DNA from: Isochrysis galbana
Taxonomy: Eukaryota > Haptophyta > Isochrysidales > Isochrysidaceae
DNA length: 64,000 nt
Reading direction: 5' to 3'
NCBI GenBank assembly: GCA_018136815.1
Contig: CM030933.1
Location: forward strand, 6,301,137-6,365,136
The notes beneath the pieces are model-generated. The model worked only from the letters and a program-made list of their open reading frames with translations. It made no database searches and was not told where the DNA came from. The position numbers and the translations under genes were made by a program. Shown one piece after another: positions 61,401 to 64,000 of this stretch. The stretch's first letter is position 1. The number at the start of each line of letters is the position of its first letter.

Positions 61401-62163
61401 GCAAGAAGGCCAATACATCTCCCGAATTTTCGGACAAGGCGGTGACCAATACAGATGCAACCGAGCGACCGATGTCGTCGGCGCGAGCCCTGGCGGCCAT
61501 CGCTAGGGGCACCGAACCACGGACGTGCCTAACCTGAACCGGAAAGCAGCGCCCCTCAGAGGTGATCGCCTCGCAGCCGCCAAGCAGCTCTTGAAGCTGT
61601 GACGTGTCGCCAAGCGTGGCAGACATGATGAGCAACTTTGGCCCACCTGCCCCATGGCTCTGTGCTCGTAGCTGTGCTCGGCGACAAAGTGCCAGGCAGA
61701 CATCTGCATCGACCGACCGTTCATGAAATTCGTCGAAAATGACCAGATCGACGCCGCGGAGCTCAGAGTCGCGCTGAAGCCTCCGCACTAATATGCCCTC
61801 TGTGACGACGAGCACGCGGGTGCGCTGGCTTGAGGCGCCCTCAAGGCGGACTTGGTATCCGACTCGATCACCGAGCTCTTCACCAAGAAGTGAGGCCATT
61901 CGCGAGGCGGCCGAGCGTGCGGCGATGCGGCGGGGCTCGAGGACGAGGATTGACCAGTGCGAGTGGCGCTCGAGCAGCGCCAGAGGCACGGCTGTCGTCT
62001 TGCCTGCACCAGGCGGTGCCTGCAGCACGAGGTTTGGAGCGCTCTCGAGCGATTCGACGATTTGCGGTAGCAGCGGTGTGATGGGCAGCGTGTCGCCAAG
62101 CGCGCAAAGGCGCGGAACCGGCGCGCGCGGCCGCGCCACCAGCAGAGGCACCAGCCAGCGCAT
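58476..62163 (-). CDS. hrpB: HrpB-type DExH ATP-dependent helicase, five exons
   Basis: Exons 62163-61300, 61142-61008, 60762-60681, 60501-60404 and 60278-58476 join to about 993 residues. Visible are motif I APPGAGKTT (49-57), motif II DEFH (144-147), SAT (181-183), LATPIAESSLTIEG, FDASTGMSALVTQPISVASA and motif VI QRMGRAGR (358-365) formed across an intron. After the helicase core come ADLAPLLLTLASVGI and the HrpB-specific end VEAKARYPKHPWP-like sequence (IEAKARYPKHPWPENPAAAEPT), found in bacterial HrpB but not in eukaryotic spliceosomal DEAH proteins. The C-tail is Lys/Gly-rich. The last intron has a GC donor (CAG|GCACGC). The MRWLVPLLVARPRAPVPRLC start suggests organelle import. Bacterial ancestry, perhaps through the plastid, is inferred. 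Confidence 0.9.
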
Positions 62164-64000
62164 CCGGTCCTCTCTCCCCCCCCCCCCCTCTCACTCCCTC
62201 TCTCCCTTCTCCCTTCACACTTCCATGTGTCCATTCATTGTTGAGAATAAAGGTTGGTGTACTACTCTACTAGAGTACGGATAGAAAAGTCCCTCTGTGC
62301 ATACTGTGTGGAGAGTACGAGTAGAGTAGAGTAGTAGGAGTAGGAGTACTCGATGTGGATCTCGTTCATCCATCTGTTCACGCCAGCCATCGATTCATTC
62401 TTTCTATTACGGGATGTTCAAAGTAGTTACGCATGTCCCTCTTCTGTCCGGGTACCCAGCGCAGGCAGGGAACGACAACAGACAACAGACGCCCCGTTGT
62501 TTACTACATGGGACAGGTGATGAGTTGCAATCACTTCGACATGCGCACGGCGCGCACATAAAATTTCCAGACGCGCGTCCCCCCGCGCGGGGCGTCGTGC
62601 GTGCGCATGTAACTAGGGACGGGTAAAAGTTTCGCGCTCGACTCCCCCAAATTTTGTGCTTGACTTTGTGCCTTACTTTGCTCGCCCCCCCCCCCCCATT
62701 TTCGCTAGATTTTGTTTGATCAACTACTATTTACTATGACTAACGCTAGCTATTAAAAACATCTGAAGAATCTGGGCTACACACCTACTATTGACGGGAT
62801 CTCCCTTTACTCTAACGCCGCCCTTAAACTTCCCCTCCCCCCACCTCTTTCCCTGCCCCCTTCGTTCCTTTTTCTTCGGTTTCCGGGGTCCGGCCCTAGT
62901 ACACTACCTACTACCTAGGGTCTGGTTTGGAGTTTGGAGTGTGTGGGGGGGCCGGGCAGGCCTTTGGGACCGTCTCTCTTGAGCTGCGTGTGCCTGCTCG
63001 GGCTCGCGATGGTTGTGTAGGTTGTTTGGGCCTTGTGGCGTCTCTAGGGCTCCCTTTGGTTGTTACTTTCCGGGCTTATTCGCCCTCGCTTTGCTGCTCC
63101 CTGGTGTCCACGACAGCGTGTGCTATCCTCTGCTTGGCCGCTAGCTCCAAGGTGTCGTTCCGTCAATTGTGGGACATCAGTCGAATTGAGCTATCAAATG
63201 TCCATAGTTATGTTATACAAATCTACCACGTGCTTTTAACGGATAAAGGTACCCAGCTTTCTAGGACCGGTCCTAGAAACTAGGACGGACTTTGCTAGGT
63301 GAGAGCATGAGCATACCATGTTATTTTGTCCCAAACCTTGGCTATTGAGTTACCACATGCATGTCCTCATTAAATGTTCCAGGTGTACCTAGGCACCATT
63401 CCTTCAGCAACACCAAGTTTTGTGACGCGTTTACGGGTCACCTGGTCGGAATTGCTGCTTGTCCTAGAAACGGGAGAAATGGCTGATACCACCCAATGGG
63501 GAGCTCTTCTACCCATGGTCCCCAGGAGATGAAATGTTGCTTTGACTGCCCTCTTTGAGACCTTCAGTGACCACCAACCACCAAGCTTGGTTTTGTCATC
63601 TAAGTGTCCAATCCGCTAGCCTACTGCTCCAAAAGGTCTAAAATAAAACTCCTCTGATGCGAGCGGACGCTCGAGTGCAGCACCGCATGCTGAATGTGGT
63701 AGCAAAAGTAAGCAAAGACAAGCTCCGCAGAGTTGGTCATGGGGAGAGCTAAGGTGGAATGGGATGTGGAGATGGTTTGCTTCAGGTGATGGGATGTCTC
63801 ATAAGCTCACCATAGGCTATAATGGAGGCATGATCGACAGAGTCCTAGAAATCCAAGAATTTTCTAGGACGTGGTCCTAGTTTCTAGGACGGAATTTTTT
63901 GTCCGTTAAGGATTGATCTATTTTTGGCGATAGGGTGCAGTAGTCACAGTGTCTCCCCATGGAGACGCCGTGCGTGCGCATAGCAGCTTGTTTCTCTGCG
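62164..64000. other. Gene-free right end with transposon-like repeats
   Basis: A C run lies directly upstream of the helicase start (62177-62190). Family V occurs at 62757-62820, a copy of the GCGCACGGCGCGCAC family near 62540-62620, a 60-bp stretch at 63150-63215 that is the inverse of 51873-51930, and a candidate inverted-repeat element at 63236-63909. No gene is recognised. Confidence 0.5.
63236..63909. mobile_element. Candidate non-autonomous DNA transposon with imperfect inverted ends
   Basis: The left end TTAACGGATAAA and the reverse complement of the right end TTAACGGACAAA match, and both arms continue into clustered CTAGGAC and GTCCTAG motifs (TCCTAGAAACTAGGAC in both) over about 60 bases. 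The interior of roughly 550 bases holds no recognisable protein. The palindromic subterminal repeats are typical of sites bound by a transposase. Confidence 0.5.

Overview
This window looks like nuclear DNA from a GC-rich, plastid-bearing unicellular alga, most likely a haptophyte or another alga with a red-derived plastid. Coding regions are split by spliceosomal introns, several with GC instead of GT donors. Several predicted proteins begin with a short hydrophobic signal followed by an Arg/Ser/Pro-rich stretch, the usual two-part route to a secondary plastid, and one also carries a twin-arginine lumen signal. Long G or C runs, GA/CT microsatellites and dense transposon debris fill the intergenic space. 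The taxonomic call is inference; no ribosomal RNA or organelle marker is present, and I saw no tRNA gene.

Layout. 0-10.4 kb: an ARF-type GTPase (1645-2190, +), a VTT/TVP38-type membrane protein (4605-5777, -), a four-exon TauD/TfdA-type Fe(II)/2-oxoglutarate dioxygenase (6898-8694, -) and a plastid-leader protein of unknown function (9571-10344, -), separated by repeats. 10.4-24 kb: repeats, a NIPA-like transporter (13081-14674, +), a hAT transposase remnant, a MITE with perfect terminal inverted repeats, minisatellites and a 1033-codon unrecognised membrane protein (19629-22730, -). 24-34 kb: a probable nitrate/nitrite-sensing (NIT) domain gene, remains of a Ty1/copia-like element, two fragments of unknown genes and a five-exon RMD1/DUF155 gene (30728-33429, +). 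34-46.4 kb: a four-exon unknown gene, a tyrosine-recombinase transposon gene with an apparently dead active site, a WxGWxDWLG-repeat protein, an alpha/beta-hydrolase-like protein without an obvious nucleophile, a mariner transposase split by an 867-bp retroposon-like insertion, and a Tat-type thylakoid-lumen protein. 46.4-64 kb: an amidase, a riboflavin-synthesis fusion (GTP cyclohydrolase II plus RibD-type reductase), a five-exon HrpB-type DExH helicase, and more repeats.

The host genes are unrelated housekeeping, plastid and transport functions and form no operon or obvious cluster. The main shared structure is in the mobile DNA: several dispersed families recur (named here Z, Z', U, V, W, X and Y), and they are nested into one another and into genes. 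The best supported novelties are the RibA-RibD reductase fusion, the nuclear intron-containing HrpB, the mariner gene broken by an insertion flanked by a 17-bp direct repeat, the catalytically degraded tyrosine recombinase, and introns whose two ends repeat the AG|GT exon context.
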